DNA of 64,000 bases from contig NC_079886.1 of assembly GCF_029227915.1 (NCBI RefSeq), positions 14,670,501-14,734,500 of the forward strand, written 5' to 3'. Below are positions 1-9,501 of the stretch, piece by piece. Position numbers and translations under genes: made by a program. Below the pieces are notes generated by a model. It worked only from the letters and a program-made list of their open reading frames with translations, was not told where the DNA came from and searched no databases. Each line of letters begins with the position of its first letter. Positions within the stretch are counted from its first letter, which is position 1. This DNA comes from Hydractinia symbiolongicarpus (Eukaryota > Cnidaria > Hydrozoa > Anthoathecata > Hydractiniidae).

Positions 1-60
1 GTCAGGTACAAATACTGGATTGGTTGGCATTCTTTTATTTAAGGATTTCCCTATATAATA

Positions 61-1336
61 AATGTGAGTGCATTTGGAACGACGCTAGACCCCAATGCAG
101 AGATGAAGCAACTCTTTGGTATAAAGGGTCAAAAACAAAGGGTTTAGATAAGTCACATATCTTCAACCATCAACCAGAACGAGGACCTGCATGTGGATAT
201 GCCTAATATGTCCGGAAATGATGTCATCTTTCCGGGGTCCTTCAAACTCTTATTTGATCTGACGCTGACGGGGACCAATACAAAGCGTACCATTGTCAGT
301 AATATTGGTAAAAGCCTGGTATGAGACCTACGTATCACTTTGAACGGCAACGACATAGAGAACATATCTGATTACAATATCCTAGCCCTATATAGGGACT
401 TGTGGCTGCCAAAATTTGATAGGGACAACAACCTTGTTTTAGAGGGCATCAATCCCAACGACGGAACCATCAAGGGCCTGCAGGTTAGTGTCAGTGACCA
501 CGTCGGGACAGATGAGGAGAAGGCAATCGTGGCGCCATATGGTAACACTTTCTGCATACCACTAGGCAAGATGTTTGAACTGACGAGGGACCTACCCTTT
601 TATGCAGCGGGCCTGTACGACAGGATACAATTTGTAATACATTTTGCGGGGCATGCTGACTTCATCAAGGATGGAGGTACGGGGTCTGGTGCAGCGGCGA
701 AAGCAGCCGATACCGCGTACAGGATCACCAACATTAGGCCAGAATTTGACAAGCTAAGTGACGAAGGTCTCGCGAGCGCCATGATGTCAAGGTATGCAAA
801 ATTGGCTTTGCCATACGAAAGGATACTCGTAGCAAGGTTATCACCATGAAAAAGGCCGACACAAGTTATAATCTCCAAATTGACACCCCTCAAAATCGTT
901 TAAGGGTGTCTTGCTACTCTTCATAGATCCCGGAAAACTGAAGGCTTACGCCGGCGTTAACGAGGTCTTCTATAACCCTAAGATTGAAAAGGTTAGCGTC
1001 ACTGTCGAGGGAGAGCCCAACGAATTGTACTCTCATGCGATGCTTCCCAAGGATCATTTGGAACAGATCGTCAACCTCCTTGGTAGCCATGACAGCAATG
1101 TCACCATTGGCCAATTCTTGATCAAAAAGAAGTACGCTCTGTTCGTTGATTTTCGGGCGTCTCCCGATCATACCCTACATGGTAGTGGAAGGCCTCTACA
1201 ACGTCTAAGTGATGGGATTGCCCTACACATCACCAAAAAAGCAGACGGAACCGGAGATTTCATGGATTACATCTACCTCTTACAGGATGCGCAGCTGAAT
1301 ACACTGGACGGTAGGTTTCATTCTGTGGAGTACTGA
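61..1336 (+). pseudogene. Polinton major capsid protein (double jelly roll), broken
   Basis: The virion shell protein. One reading frame runs from about 61 to 846 through two in-frame stops (145-147 and 322-324). It then shifts near 846 and again near 900-911, and ends at 1334-1336. The order of segments fits the family: an N-terminal strand region with FPGSFKLLFDLTLTGT (about 223-270), a middle region with YRITNIRPEFDKL (about 718-756) and SRYAKLALPYERI (about 790-825), then a second jelly roll (911-1336) with VSVTVEGEPNELYSH. It precedes a small membrane protein and the integrase on the same strand. Start is uncertain because the stop at 145 separates the first 28 codons. Identity as a Polinton-type capsid rests on my recognition of the pattern plus the neighbouring genes; the breaks are seen directly. 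Confidence 0.78.
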
Positions 1337-1349
1337 GAAATAAAGAGAC

Positions 1350-1738
1350 ATGGCGACAATAGATGTGATCATGGCTGCGGCGGCCATAAACGCCCTAGCA
1401 TTCAGCGAACGAACTTTCTATTTTCAAAGCTATCGGGAAACGGTGAGGCTGAACGTAAATGGCACGACGAAACTGTTGAAAAGCTCAATACAGCCCAGGC
1501 CCAATGGATCAGGGATAGACAGAAAATATTAGACTGGTTTGCGAAGGAAAGAGGGAGGCAAATAAAGGCGGCCAAAAGCCTAAAAGAATTGGAAGACGAT
1601 ATGTATCGGTATTATATTGCCTTGGAGAAGGAGGCACCGCACTTTTATGTACCCTCGAAGCAGCAACAAGACGGTGAGTTAACGTTAGTTGTTGGCTCCT
1701 TATCCCTGCTAGGCTTTGTAGCCTACAAATACTTATAG
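1350..1738 (+). pseudogene. Small Polinton membrane protein, frameshifted
   Basis: Begins with ATG at 1350, 14 bases after the capsid stop. The first frame gives an alanine-rich start (MATIDVIMAAAAINALAF). Near 1450 the coding signal moves to another frame and continues as a charged, helical segment with DRQKILDWFAKERGRQ and MYRYYIALEKEAPHFYVPS. It ends in one hydrophobic segment, LTLVVGSLSLLGFVAYKYL, immediately before the TAG at 1736-1738. This is a tail-anchored layout of about 125 residues. I recall short proteins of this shape being common beside the capsid gene in animal Polintons, probably a virion or membrane-associated component; no enzymatic motif is visible. The single frameshift is seen directly. 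Confidence 0.6.
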
Positions 1739-1764
1739 GAACGTTTTTGACATATATAAAAAAC

Positions 1765-2750
1765 ATGTCAAAAGCATCACACGTTGTTACCGAAGAAGAG
1801 GCGGAAATGCTGAGCAATATCTACTATACTCCGGAACATCTGTGGGTCGAACGGAAAGCCGTTAGATTACTTACGAAGGAGAGTGGCATCCCCAAAAAGC
1901 TAGTAATACATTGGCTTAGTAGGCAACTCCTGTGGTTGAGACACATAAGGGGCCCAGAACATATAGACTACCCCCATTTTACCATTACGAGGCCCAACGA
2001 AATGCATCAGTTTGATCTATTGTACATGCCTCACGATCGTTTGTACGGTAGTACATATAAATACATCCTGACAGGCATTGACGTGGCCTCACGTTACAAA
2101 GTAACGAAGAGAGCTAGCGAGGTCGCCGAGATGATCAAAGATATTTACAAACCAGGACCTTTACGATACCCCAAGATTTTTCAGTGCGACAATGGTTCTG
2201 AATTCAAGTCAGATGTAACCAAGCTGCTAGAGGGCAAAGGTGTTGAAATTAGGAGGGCCACCACCAAGTACCGACATACATTTACGGCCTTCATCAAATC
2301 GTACAATAAGGTACTTGCAGAAAGACTATTCAAACCCCAGGATGCGCAGGAGCTAGTGTCCGGCGAGCCCAGTACCATTTGGTTCAAGCACCTGTATACC
2401 GTCGTCTTAATAATGCCAAGACTGCCATGATCGGCATGAAACCTAACAAGGCCATCAAGCTCGATGAGATACCACTCGCAAAAAGCGAGGAATATCCCGA
2501 GGAAAAGCCTCTACCCGGGGATGGTCTCTACCTCTATCTTCTACAGCCAGGGGAGGAGCACGCTGATCAAAAGAGACGCACAACCGATGCTTTCTGGAGT
2601 AAACATACTTACAGATTGGATCGTATTGTGACGGGTAGTCGTCTTTTATACTACCTAAAAGACGGTCCTGATTGCAGCTTTGTTTCGGAAGAGTCGATGC
2701 TTATTCCGGAGGATGTTCAGATGCCTCCGGAGGGTGTGAAGGATTGGTAA
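1765..2750 (+). pseudogene. Polinton integrase (retroviral type, D,D,[E to K]), frameshifted
   Basis: Would insert the element's DNA into the host genome. ATG at 1765. The core domain shows MHQFDLLYM (first Asp, about 2001), then FQCDNGSEF (second Asp, about 2187). Thirty-five residues after that Asp, where the family has its catalytic Glu, the sequence reads AFIKSYNK, with Lys. The substitution is read directly from codon AAA at about 2296. The frame breaks near 2400 and the C-terminal chromo-like domain continues to 2750 (DGLYLYLLQPGEEH, FWSKHTYRLDRIV). Upstream, an N-terminal helical region (60-70 residues) precedes the core. With a lost acidic residue and a frameshift this copy should be catalytically dead. 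It ends 35 bases from the stop of the convergent - strand gene. Confidence 0.85.
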
Positions 2751-2784
2751 AGAGTATTTTTAGAAGTACGTCTAAGGGTTCATC

Positions 2785-3273
2785 CTACAACTCTTTACTC
2801 GGATCTCTTATATACAGCAAAGGAAGTAGGGTATAGAATGGGTATCCATAAACGATACCTTTGATGACATCAGGCTCAATATCCAAATCAATATCAAATA
2901 GACAATTGAGTATTTTGCATCCTCGTCCACAGGGTCTTGCGGAGATCAACTTCATCAACAAGGCAAAATGCCCTGGGAACGAGGTTGACTCCCTATCCTT
3001 GATAACCTCGTAACAGAGTGCCCCATACTTATTCTCCTTAACCGAGACGATATGGAGCCCCAGGCGTTCAATATCATCCTCGAGATCATCATTGATCTCG
3101 CTTCTTGCAAATGTCCCCCATGCTTTTTCGCATGATGCTACTCTGTGTAAAAGATCATCATCCGTGGGGTATTCAAAAACTTCATAGTATGCCCCGTCTC
3201 GATACCTAAAATTTTCTAGGCAGGTAGGACAATAACCAGTTACTGATCCTGCCTTTCTGCAGCAATGCAGCAC
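2785..3273 (-). CDS. Polinton-encoded zinc-binding protein of unknown function
   Basis: An open frame of about 160 codons lying tail to tail with the integrase. The N-terminus has a cysteine cluster (CCRKAG, then YCPTC) that could bind zinc. The rest is acidic and mixed alpha/beta in composition, with CGRGCKILNCL near the C-terminus. No ATG is present at the 5' end: the frame continues upstream to about 3303 without one, so either a non-ATG start is used or the true start lies in another frame. I do not recognise the family. Position among other Polinton genes and sustained openness support that it is or was coding. Confidence 0.5.
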   Translation of the reverse strand: MLHCCRKAGSVTGYCPTCLENFRYRDGAYYEVFEYPTDDDLLHRVASCEKAWGTFARSEINDDLEDDIERLGLHIVSVKENKYGALCYEVIKDRESTSFPGHFALLMKLISARPCGRGCKILNCLFDIDLDIEPDVIKGIVYGYPFYTLLPLLYIRDPSKEL

Positions 3274-3389
3274 AGGTACCCGAATATCATAACCCCTTAC
3301 TTACTTTTTTTGTACGTAGGCTTCCATCTTTTTGATATTTCACTACTTTTTAACATACAGCTGAAACGGTCAAAAAGGTATACACCCTC

Positions 3390-3421
3390 AATTTTCACTA
3401 CCCGCAAGGGTAGTGAAAATT
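3390..3421. repeat. Perfect 14-bp-stem hairpin between genes
   Basis: Left arm 3390-3403 and right arm 3408-3421 are exact reverse complements (arm AATTTTCACTACCC) around the loop GCAA. It sits 9 bases beyond the stop of the - strand gene at 3431. A role in transcript 3' ends is inferred from position only. Confidence 0.75.
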
Positions 3422-3430
3422 AGCGTCTGC

Positions 3431-4142
3431 CTAATCCTCTAATGCCGGAACACCCAGATCATATAGGTCATGCCGAGTAATATCAATAAGCCTGAAATTG
3501 TTTCTGAAACATTCCAGATGTCCCTCCTCTTCAAACCGATTACCGCTGGGGTTGTCGATGACGACAATCTCCTCCGCGCCTGGGTAATTGTCACTGAACC
3601 ACAATCTCTTCCTGCTAATATTGCGCCTCTGAACACGCGTGCAGTAATAGGGAAGATGATGGTATTTGTCGTCATCCTGTGCACGGTGCTTACGTTGGAT
3701 GATGATGACGTTGTCTATTCCGAGGTCCTGAGCATTGGGTACATGTCTTTCTCTAAGCCTTACATTTTCCTGGGTCTGTACTTCGAGTTCGTACCCCAGC
3801 TCTACGAGTTGTTCATCCCTGGAGTCAAGATCGTTCTCGAGAATGACAATGTTAACATCTCTGTCTTCGAGGGCTTGACGCTGCTCCTTGAGTTCATCCT
3901 GTAATTTTTGGACACCTGCCCGGGCTAACCATTTGATTAGCCCTTCGGCCTTTGGTTTTCGGAAACGACGTATGATTTCTAATGCTTGATCTAATGTTAC
4001 AAATACATCATGCGGATTTTTCCCTCTTCCAAGGCCTAGGGTAGCACCCTGGGCCTTCAGACCCACAATTTCTTGCCTTGTTATAGTTTCCCCGGCCAAA
4101 TATTGAAAACTGCGCGCTATGTCAACAATGCCTGTATTCATT
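3431..4142 (-). CDS. Bro/MSV199-like protein of the Polinton
   Basis: Intact frame of about 237 codons from ATG at 4142-4140. Three parts are visible. An N-terminal globular region has NPHDVFVTLDQALEIIRRF and KAEGLIKWLARAGV, and resembles the MSV199/Bro-type DNA-binding domains of large DNA viruses. A charged coiled coil of about 60 residues follows (KLQDELKEQRQALEDRD). A C-terminal domain contains NVIIIQRKHRAQDDDKYHHL and resembles the DUF3627-like tail of the same families. The function is unknown; Bro-type proteins usually bind nucleic acid. Its first codons overlap the ATPase stub (4122-4229) in another frame, as if it were joined to the remnant by a deletion. Family assignment is from pattern memory. 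Confidence 0.55.
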
Positions 4143-4229
4143 TTCAAGGAGGTCCAAAACACGTTGTGTCTTGCCACAAGACGTCGGGCCTGTAAAGATT
4201 GCCGTGTGGGAGTCTTCTAAAACATCCAT
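4122..4229 (-). pseudogene. Packaging-type ATPase reduced to its Walker A segment
   Basis: A 35-codon frame from ATG 4229-4227 to TGA 4124-4122 contains a textbook P-loop, IFTGPTSCGKTQRVLDLL, close to the N-terminus. That is the position expected for the FtsK/A32-like DNA packaging ATPase of Polintons. The family normally continues for about 200 more residues with Walker B; here the frame ends and the Bro-like gene takes over. I therefore read it as a truncation. No Walker B continuation is apparent in the neighbouring frames I read. Confidence 0.6.
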
Positions 4230-4497
4230 TTACTAATAGTTTCCTATCGTGAATTTTGGGGTATAGCGCGGCACATGTTGAACAGATCAACACACCTCCA
4301 TGCTTGTTTTCCAAGGACCCTCGACAGGCATGGCATAGCTTGGTATTTCGAGCCTGATATTCGAGGGGTGGTGGAGTATATATTAATTTACCCTGAAGAC
4401 ACCGCAATGCGTTGCGATATCTCTCAACAAGCCATGCCTTCTCGGGGCTATCCTCGATGAGTTTAATATATCGAAGGATGATTTGGTATGTGAGTAG
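4144..4497 (-). CDS. Small zinc-ribbon protein (Polinton), possibly frameshifted at both ends
   Basis: Open frame overlapping the ATPase stub at its 3' end. It contains a C-x2-C/C-x2-C zinc ribbon (LCHACRGSL, then VLICSTCAALY) preceded by a helical stretch with EKAWLVERYRNALRCLQGK. The last 25 residues overlap the stub in another frame, so the natural stop may have been lost. The frame opens at about 4497 with no clear ATG before 4407. Function unknown. Confidence 0.4.
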   Translation of the reverse strand, partial: LLTYQIILRYIKLIEDSPEKAWLVERYRNALRCLQGKLIYTPPPLEYQARNTKLCHACRGSLENKHGGVLICSTCAALYPKIHDRKLLVNGCFRRLPHGNLYRPDVLWQDTTCFGPP

Positions 4498-4508
4498 GTC
4501 TTATAAAA

Positions 4509-4727
4509 TCAAATAATTCCCATCCTGTTGAACACCTCAAATTTTCTTATCAATAGCAAGGGGATCCAACTCGTGTTCAACATCCTCAATATCTCTATTT
4601 GCTGCAGCCGCCTCTCCTTGGCTTTAGTCAGGCAAACAATGCAACTTTTCGTTAAAGTATTGCCCCTAATTTTAAACTTGTGCGGGGGTAATAGCTGTTT
4701 ACATACGTGACAACATCTTATGTCCAT
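4509..4727 (-). CDS. Small C2C2 zinc-finger protein A (Polinton)
   Basis: ATG at 4727-4725, about 72 codons. The motif CCHVCKQLLPPHKFKIRG then LTKSCIVCL forms a four-cysteine finger followed by a basic helix (KAKERRLQQIE). The same arrangement, with the same Phe-Lys/Arg and L-T-K-x-C-x2-C spacing, occurs twice in the protein at 9958-10233, so the element carries a small family of these fingers. I chose this start because the reading frame further upstream overlaps the next gene. Probable nucleic-acid binding; no catalytic residues seen. Confidence 0.5.
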   Translation of the reverse strand: MDIRCCHVCKQLLPPHKFKIRGNTLTKSCIVCLTKAKERRLQQIEILRMLNTSWIPLLLIRKFEVFNRMGII

Positions 4728-4782
4728 TTTATTGTTTGCGTCTTGGGCACTTGACTCATTCCATAACTCATGTTTGTCCACT

Positions 4783-5037
4783 CTATTTTTGTTTAGGCTC
4801 AATGCTTGCGGGTAGCCATCCTTTGGATACGGCCATTTCACGACTTGCTCTCCCTGCCACGAAGTACGCAACCATTTTGAGGACGTCTTCGGTGTCCATT
4901 TTTGTAGAAAGACTTGTTATATTCACAAATTTCTTACCTGCCATGGCATAGGCAAAGGTGAAACCAAGGTCTACAATTTTCTCATAGAGCATATCTAAAA
5001 TCTTCTTTTCTTTCTGGGTAACGTGGCTTGCACTCAT
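4783..5037 (-). CDS. Small Polinton protein of unknown function
   Basis: Intact 84-codon frame with a clean ATG at 5037, starting 8 bases after the stop of the next gene upstream (5045). It opens MSASHVTQKEKKIL and includes FTFAYAMAGKKFVN and MVAYFVAGRASREMA. Helical and moderately hydrophobic, with no signal peptide or cysteine motif. I do not recognise it. The tight spacing suggests it belongs to one transcription unit with 5045-5410 and 5440-6038. Confidence 0.45.
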   Translation of the reverse strand: MSASHVTQKEKKILDMLYEKIVDLGFTFAYAMAGKKFVNITSLSTKMDTEDVLKMVAYFVAGRASREMAVSKGWLPASIEPKQK

Positions 5038-5044
5038 TTTATTA

Positions 5045-5410
5045 TTACTGCATTTTGAAAAAATCGATATTTGGTTGGGTTTTACCCTGTTTCTCCTGTT
5101 GGGGCTCGGGATGGGCCGCCGGCTTGTTGGGTTCATTCCCACCCCTGCCAAATTTGTACCAAACCCCGGCGCCTGTTGCCAATATGGCCAAAGTTCCGAC
5201 CCCATAGATGTAGACACTGTCCATCGACTGTACGGTACTGGCCCCAGAAGAGGATTTGACTGCAGGCTCTACAGTACCCTCCTGTGGCTTCATTTCATCC
5301 TTGCTCTTCTTCATCAGTGCCGTCAACTTGTGCCCCTGCGCAACACTTCCAGGATGCTTTGGCGGCATTTTAATGACTCTCTCTTCTTGTTTTTGTTCCC
5401 CTTCACTCAT
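5045..5410 (-). CDS. Single-pass membrane protein with KHPGxVAxG motif (Polinton)
   Basis: Intact 121-codon frame from ATG 5410-5408. Residues 17-30 carry the basic motif PKHPGSVAQGHKL. A Ser/Thr-rich linker leads to one hydrophobic segment at about residues 66-86 (VYIYGVGTLAILATGAGVWY), and a charged, proline-rich tail follows. The basic motif recurs almost unchanged in the next gene upstream (KKHPGRVAAGKRL at 5440-5802), so the two are related in part. Basic peptides of this kind could be DNA-condensing virion components, which is inference. The start codon lies inside the arm of a hairpin (5409-5440). Confidence 0.55.
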   Translation of the reverse strand: MSEGEQKQEERVIKMPPKHPGSVAQGHKLTALMKKSKDEMKPQEGTVEPAVKSSSGASTVQSMDSVYIYGVGTLAILATGAGVWYKFGRGGNEPNKPAAHPEPQQEKQGKTQPNIDFFKMQ

Positions 5411-5440
5411 TTGTTATAAGTCCTAAAACTTATAACAAAT
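5409..5440. repeat. Perfect 13-bp-stem hairpin filling the gap between two - strand genes
   Basis: Arms 5409-5421 and 5428-5440 (ATTTGTTATAAGT and its exact complement) surround a 6-base loop. The right arm abuts the stop codon of the upstream gene (5440-5442), and the left arm includes the A and T of the next gene's ATG (5408-5410). Confidence 0.75.
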
Positions 5441-6038
5441 TACTTCTTTTTTACTACAAGAGAGATAGTAAGGCCTTGGTCCTCAAGGATCTCCATGGCC
5501 TCCTTTATCCCCTTGAGTATGGCTTCGGGGGTGTTTAAATCCCTCTCGAAGTATCTCAAGAACTCCCTAAACGTCATGGGTTCTTTCTTTTGAGGCTTTC
5601 GAAGCCGGTTCCATTCGGCAAGTCTTTTGCCAGCAGCAACCCTTCCCGGGTGCTTTTTGTGTACATCAACAATTTTTTCTACGGCCTCGGGTTGCTGTTG
5701 ATTGATGATAATACTACACGCACTGCTCATCTTTGTTATCCTGTCGATATCCACAAAGTTGCCAATCATGTTCGCATACAGATTGACCACGTGAGTAGAC
5801 AATGCCCTAGCTGCTTTCTCCCCCTTTTCCCGAAGCTCGCGTTGTATGTATTCGGTATGGATCTTTTCTACCGCCTCATCGGGGGCCTTGTCAATGGAGC
5901 CCTCTGTACATTTTCGGGCAGAAGCTGCCCCTTGCCCTTACGTAGAGCCTCTTTCAGGACTTGACGCTTATTGGGCGGGGTTTCCACATGTTTATATTCT
6001 GCAGAGGCATTGTCAAAGACTTGTGCGATATCAGACAT
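5440..6038 (-). pseudogene. Polinton basic protein with KKHPGRVAAGKRL motif, one frameshift
   Basis: The N-terminal part starts MSDIAQVFDNASAEYKHVE (ATG about 6038) and runs to about 5868. The coding signal then moves to the frame of the second part, which ends with KKK and the stop at 5440. The second part carries the same KHPG-x-VA-x-G basic motif as the membrane protein at 5045-5410, followed by a helical region (FREFLRYFERDL). Together they give roughly 200 residues. I read them as one broken gene because the two frames meet without a convincing start between them. The function is unknown; a DNA-binding virion protein is possible. Confidence 0.45.
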
Positions 6039-6110
6039 CCTTTTTATTAGTAGTCGATATCGCACAACTATGTAGCCCATCATGGCATACGGTAGTATTA
6101 TTTTTTTCCC

Positions 6111-9100
6111 TTAAACCACAAGCGGAGAGGTATGTACCCCGTCATCGTGCCGAGAGCCCGAGCTTGTTTTGTTCGTACGTGATCATGCCCTGCTCATGTA
6201 CCCGAAAACCTACGTTCTTGGCCATATCTAAACCACCCTTCAGCGCACTCAGGTATCTACCCCAGGTCACAGCATTTTGCCCTTACATGAGAATTTAGTA
6301 CCCTCCTTACCTTCAACAAAGTAGCATTTGGCTGTTAAAGCAATCATCCGAAACCCAATAAATTTCGCTTTAAATAACCCTCCTGTTCGAATCGAGTACT
6401 TATCAGTGGCAAGGCAGTTTTTTACAGCCTCATCATACTCGTCAAGTAGTTCGGGGCGAATGACATGTCGTAACTCTTCTCCGAAAATGGCAAAATACGC
6501 ACTGTCGGTGTCCATGTAAATATACTCAAAGTCCCGACGATCCACGTACTTGTCCAGAAAATCGTAGTAAAATTCGAGCATGCGCAACTTCGCGAGTTGA
6601 TATACCGCGATACCGCACTGGTAGGCTCTATCGATAGTACATTTGTGCTGGCCCCTTCTTACCTCATACGCATCCCCAATCTCTTCAAGGTCCTCAAGGT
6701 ACGGGCTTCGCAGAGCAGCGTCAACCTACTTTTCATCCCTCGTAAATGTAGTATTTGCATGCCTTGCCAAATCTTCAATCATCTTGCCGTAGAACGAGTT
6801 GCCTTTCAACTTTGCCGTATCCATCGCAATACGTTTGTCGGGGTCTTTATCAGCCTGTCGTCGTGCATCGGCAATTTCCTCCGGGAACCAGGCAAAGGGC
6901 CTACCTCGGGCGGACTTGAGGAACTGGTGAAAGGCAGTAACCTTTAGCCCATGGTTAAGTTACCATTTTAGCACAGGGGTATACAGTAGGATTCTTTCAG
7001 CACAAACAGGGGAGCCATTTCACTAAACTTTTTGCGCAGATTTTCAGGCACCTCAATATAAACTTGGGCAAAGCCAAACAATGACCCATCCATCACACCC
7101 CGTGCCAGTAGCTCCAAGTTATGTGCCGATGTCGGTGTGGCCACCTTGATCAACTGTTCCTTCCCACAATGAAAGACCTGTAAGAGCGTGCTCGGGTAAA
7201 GCATGTTTGCATCATACCCTAGAATGGTCTTGCACTTGTGATGTTCACTGTACACGTGAGATCTGATACCCGTCACGTTTCGTTCGTGGTATCCACAGAA
7301 TACGATCGCGGGACCACCCACCATCCCCGTCCTCAAAAGGTCGTAGGCCTCATTCCTCGTACATTTTTCACATGTTTCCGTACCTTCTTGCAGGCCTTAC
7401 AAGTCTTGATATAGCAAGAGTCCTTACACCTATGCCTGCATGGATCTCCTGGAGCGTATAGCTCTAGCTTTGGGTTCAGCCGTAGAGACATGTTCAATAC
7501 GTAGCGCATCAACACGCCTGGAATACTGACCGCGTCCTTCAAAATATCGATTTCATCATCGTAATACTGCATAAACCTCGTCTTGTTCACGGCTTCAATA
7601 AACGGTTCCACATCGGCTAAGTTGTACTCACGCAACCAGTCCATCATGGTGACACAGCCTCGCCTGTTAAACTCACCGCGGAATGTCTTGTACTCTTCGT
7701 GAGATAGTGTGTTTTTCCCACTTAGACAGCTATAAAAGTCCTCATGCGCGACAGGTCCAGCATGGTTCAACTTCTCGTGGCTCGTCAACCATTCATAGGG
7801 AAACACGAGCTTTTCGAGCTTACATTCCAACGACTTGCACCAACCGTCATAGCGGGAGCAAGGAAATTTTTGATATCTAGAAATTTAAACCTCGAGGTGG
7901 TAAGGAACATGTAGTCATTATCTTTTTTCGCCACCTTGATCTTATCGCCTTGCGCGATCTCTTCGACAAAATACCGCTTGATCAGGTTGATGTCGTACTT
8001 GCCAGAATTAAACCCTATTACAGCTACTTGATTTAACCACTCATCCCACAACTCCCGGTTCTTTTTGGAGAGCATGTCAAAGTCGTCGGGCTTCGGGTAC
8101 ATTCTCTCGACCTCTTTCACAATCAGGGCATGCCTCTTTTCCAGCTCCCCCACAAACTGCTTGACCAAAACCTTGGGGTCCTCGTGCTCGATGAAATCAG
8201 GTGGCCATTCAAACTATCGGCAATACCAACACTAGGAACATGCCTCGAAAGGTATGTTAGATCAGATGTTTGCCGGTAATTTAAAGGTGATAGGAGGGCT
8301 TCGAAATCAAATACCAGGTAGTGAGGATATGGTCTGAACTCCTTCCTAAAGTACCTCCTGATTTTGGGTAGTTTTTTACATTCCCAAGCTGTGACGAGGC
8401 TATAGCCCTTTTCCCGTATCATCCTTTCCTTAGACGGGGTTGCAGCGTAATGAGTCTTGTCCGCCTCGGTTCTTCCGGACAGACAGGGACATCCGTGCCA
8501 CTTACAACCTTTGTACTCGTGAACGGTCTTTGTGACAGGCTCAAAGCCATCCACTTTCCACTCCTTTCTGCCATCACGGATAACACGCTTACCACCATGT
8601 CCACAGAGTGCATGATGGATATGCCTTCCGGTTTGCTTTGACATGCATTCTATCCATTTTGATACATCATAGCTATACTCCTAATCGTAAAAGACCTTCT
8701 TAGCCCTGCTCGGCATACGTTTGACCTTCTCCCTTTGCAGATAATCATCGTCCTGACACGCCCGCATTCGTTCCTTTTATGCCGTGTGAGGTGGTTGCTT
8801 TTGGTAAACAGTTGTTTGCATACCTCACATTCCCATTTCTGTTGGGCCAGCACGTCTAAGTCCTTGATGTAGAAACAGTGTCCGTCCGGCATACCTAGAT
8901 TGATAGTGTCTAACCCCTCTTTGTGCTGCCTTTGCCCATAGACGATAGTCGCCATGGTGCTTTATCAGAGTTTGTCTTGGGTTCAAAGACCCTGATGTTG
9001 ACCTTGAATTGTTTGGCAACGCCCTCCAAATCCACCAGCCTTGTGGGGCGCACGTCCTTACGCTTGAGCTTGGGGTTCTCGTAGTACTGTCCGGCTAGGG

Positions 9101-9489
9101 CGAGGGCTGGCCTTGTTGTCCGTTCTACCATCTTCGCCATCCATGGCGTATATGCACCTCTTGCCCCGCAGTCAATCCGGGAGAGGGCCGCATCCCAAAA
9201 GAGGCTCACGTGTTCTTATCACCTTGATCTGTACGTGATCGAAGACAATTTTGCCCTCATATGCTCCGGGGGTCTCGGTGGTTCTAGTGGGTCGTAAATA
9301 AGCCTTATTCCAGAACTCGTGATCCTCCAGATCGAGGCGCTTCATTTCGCATTCTTCTACGAACGCTTCGATTTCCGCTATACTTGACAACGACCTGGAG
9401 CTCTTAGTTTTGTGATAATCTGACACCTCGCCCCCAGCCTTGTAAATATGACAGCCAAAGCTGTACACAACCTTAACGCGCATGTCCAT
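6111..9489 (-). pseudogene. Protein-primed-type family B DNA polymerase of the Polinton, multiply frameshifted
   Basis: Replicates the element. About 1100 codons are spread over at least eight frame segments between ATG 9489 and the stop at 6111-6113. Motifs in order on the - strand: a C2H2 finger (CEVCKQLFTKSNHLTRH, about 8800); a WHGC segment (YKGCKWHGCPC, about 8490); exonuclease I (VFDFEA, about 8310); exonuclease II (IGFNSGKYDINLI, about 8010); exonuclease III-like YYDDEIDIL (about 7550); polymerase motif A (YDANMLYPS, about 7210); motif B (KLKGNSFYGK, about 6800, outside any long open frame); and motif C (YMDTDSAY, about 6510). All catalytic acidic residues of motifs A and C are present, so decay is by frameshift rather than active-site loss. 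Length and motif order match Polinton polymerases. The first 300 bases (9172-9489) could be a separate upstream gene. Confidence 0.88.
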
Positions 9490-9501
9490 GTGTGATGTAA
9501 T

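Noticed and set aside
3390-3421. Bacterial-type intrinsic terminator
   Set aside because: There is no T tract on the relevant strand, and the setting is a eukaryotic virus-like element, so only a hairpin is reported.
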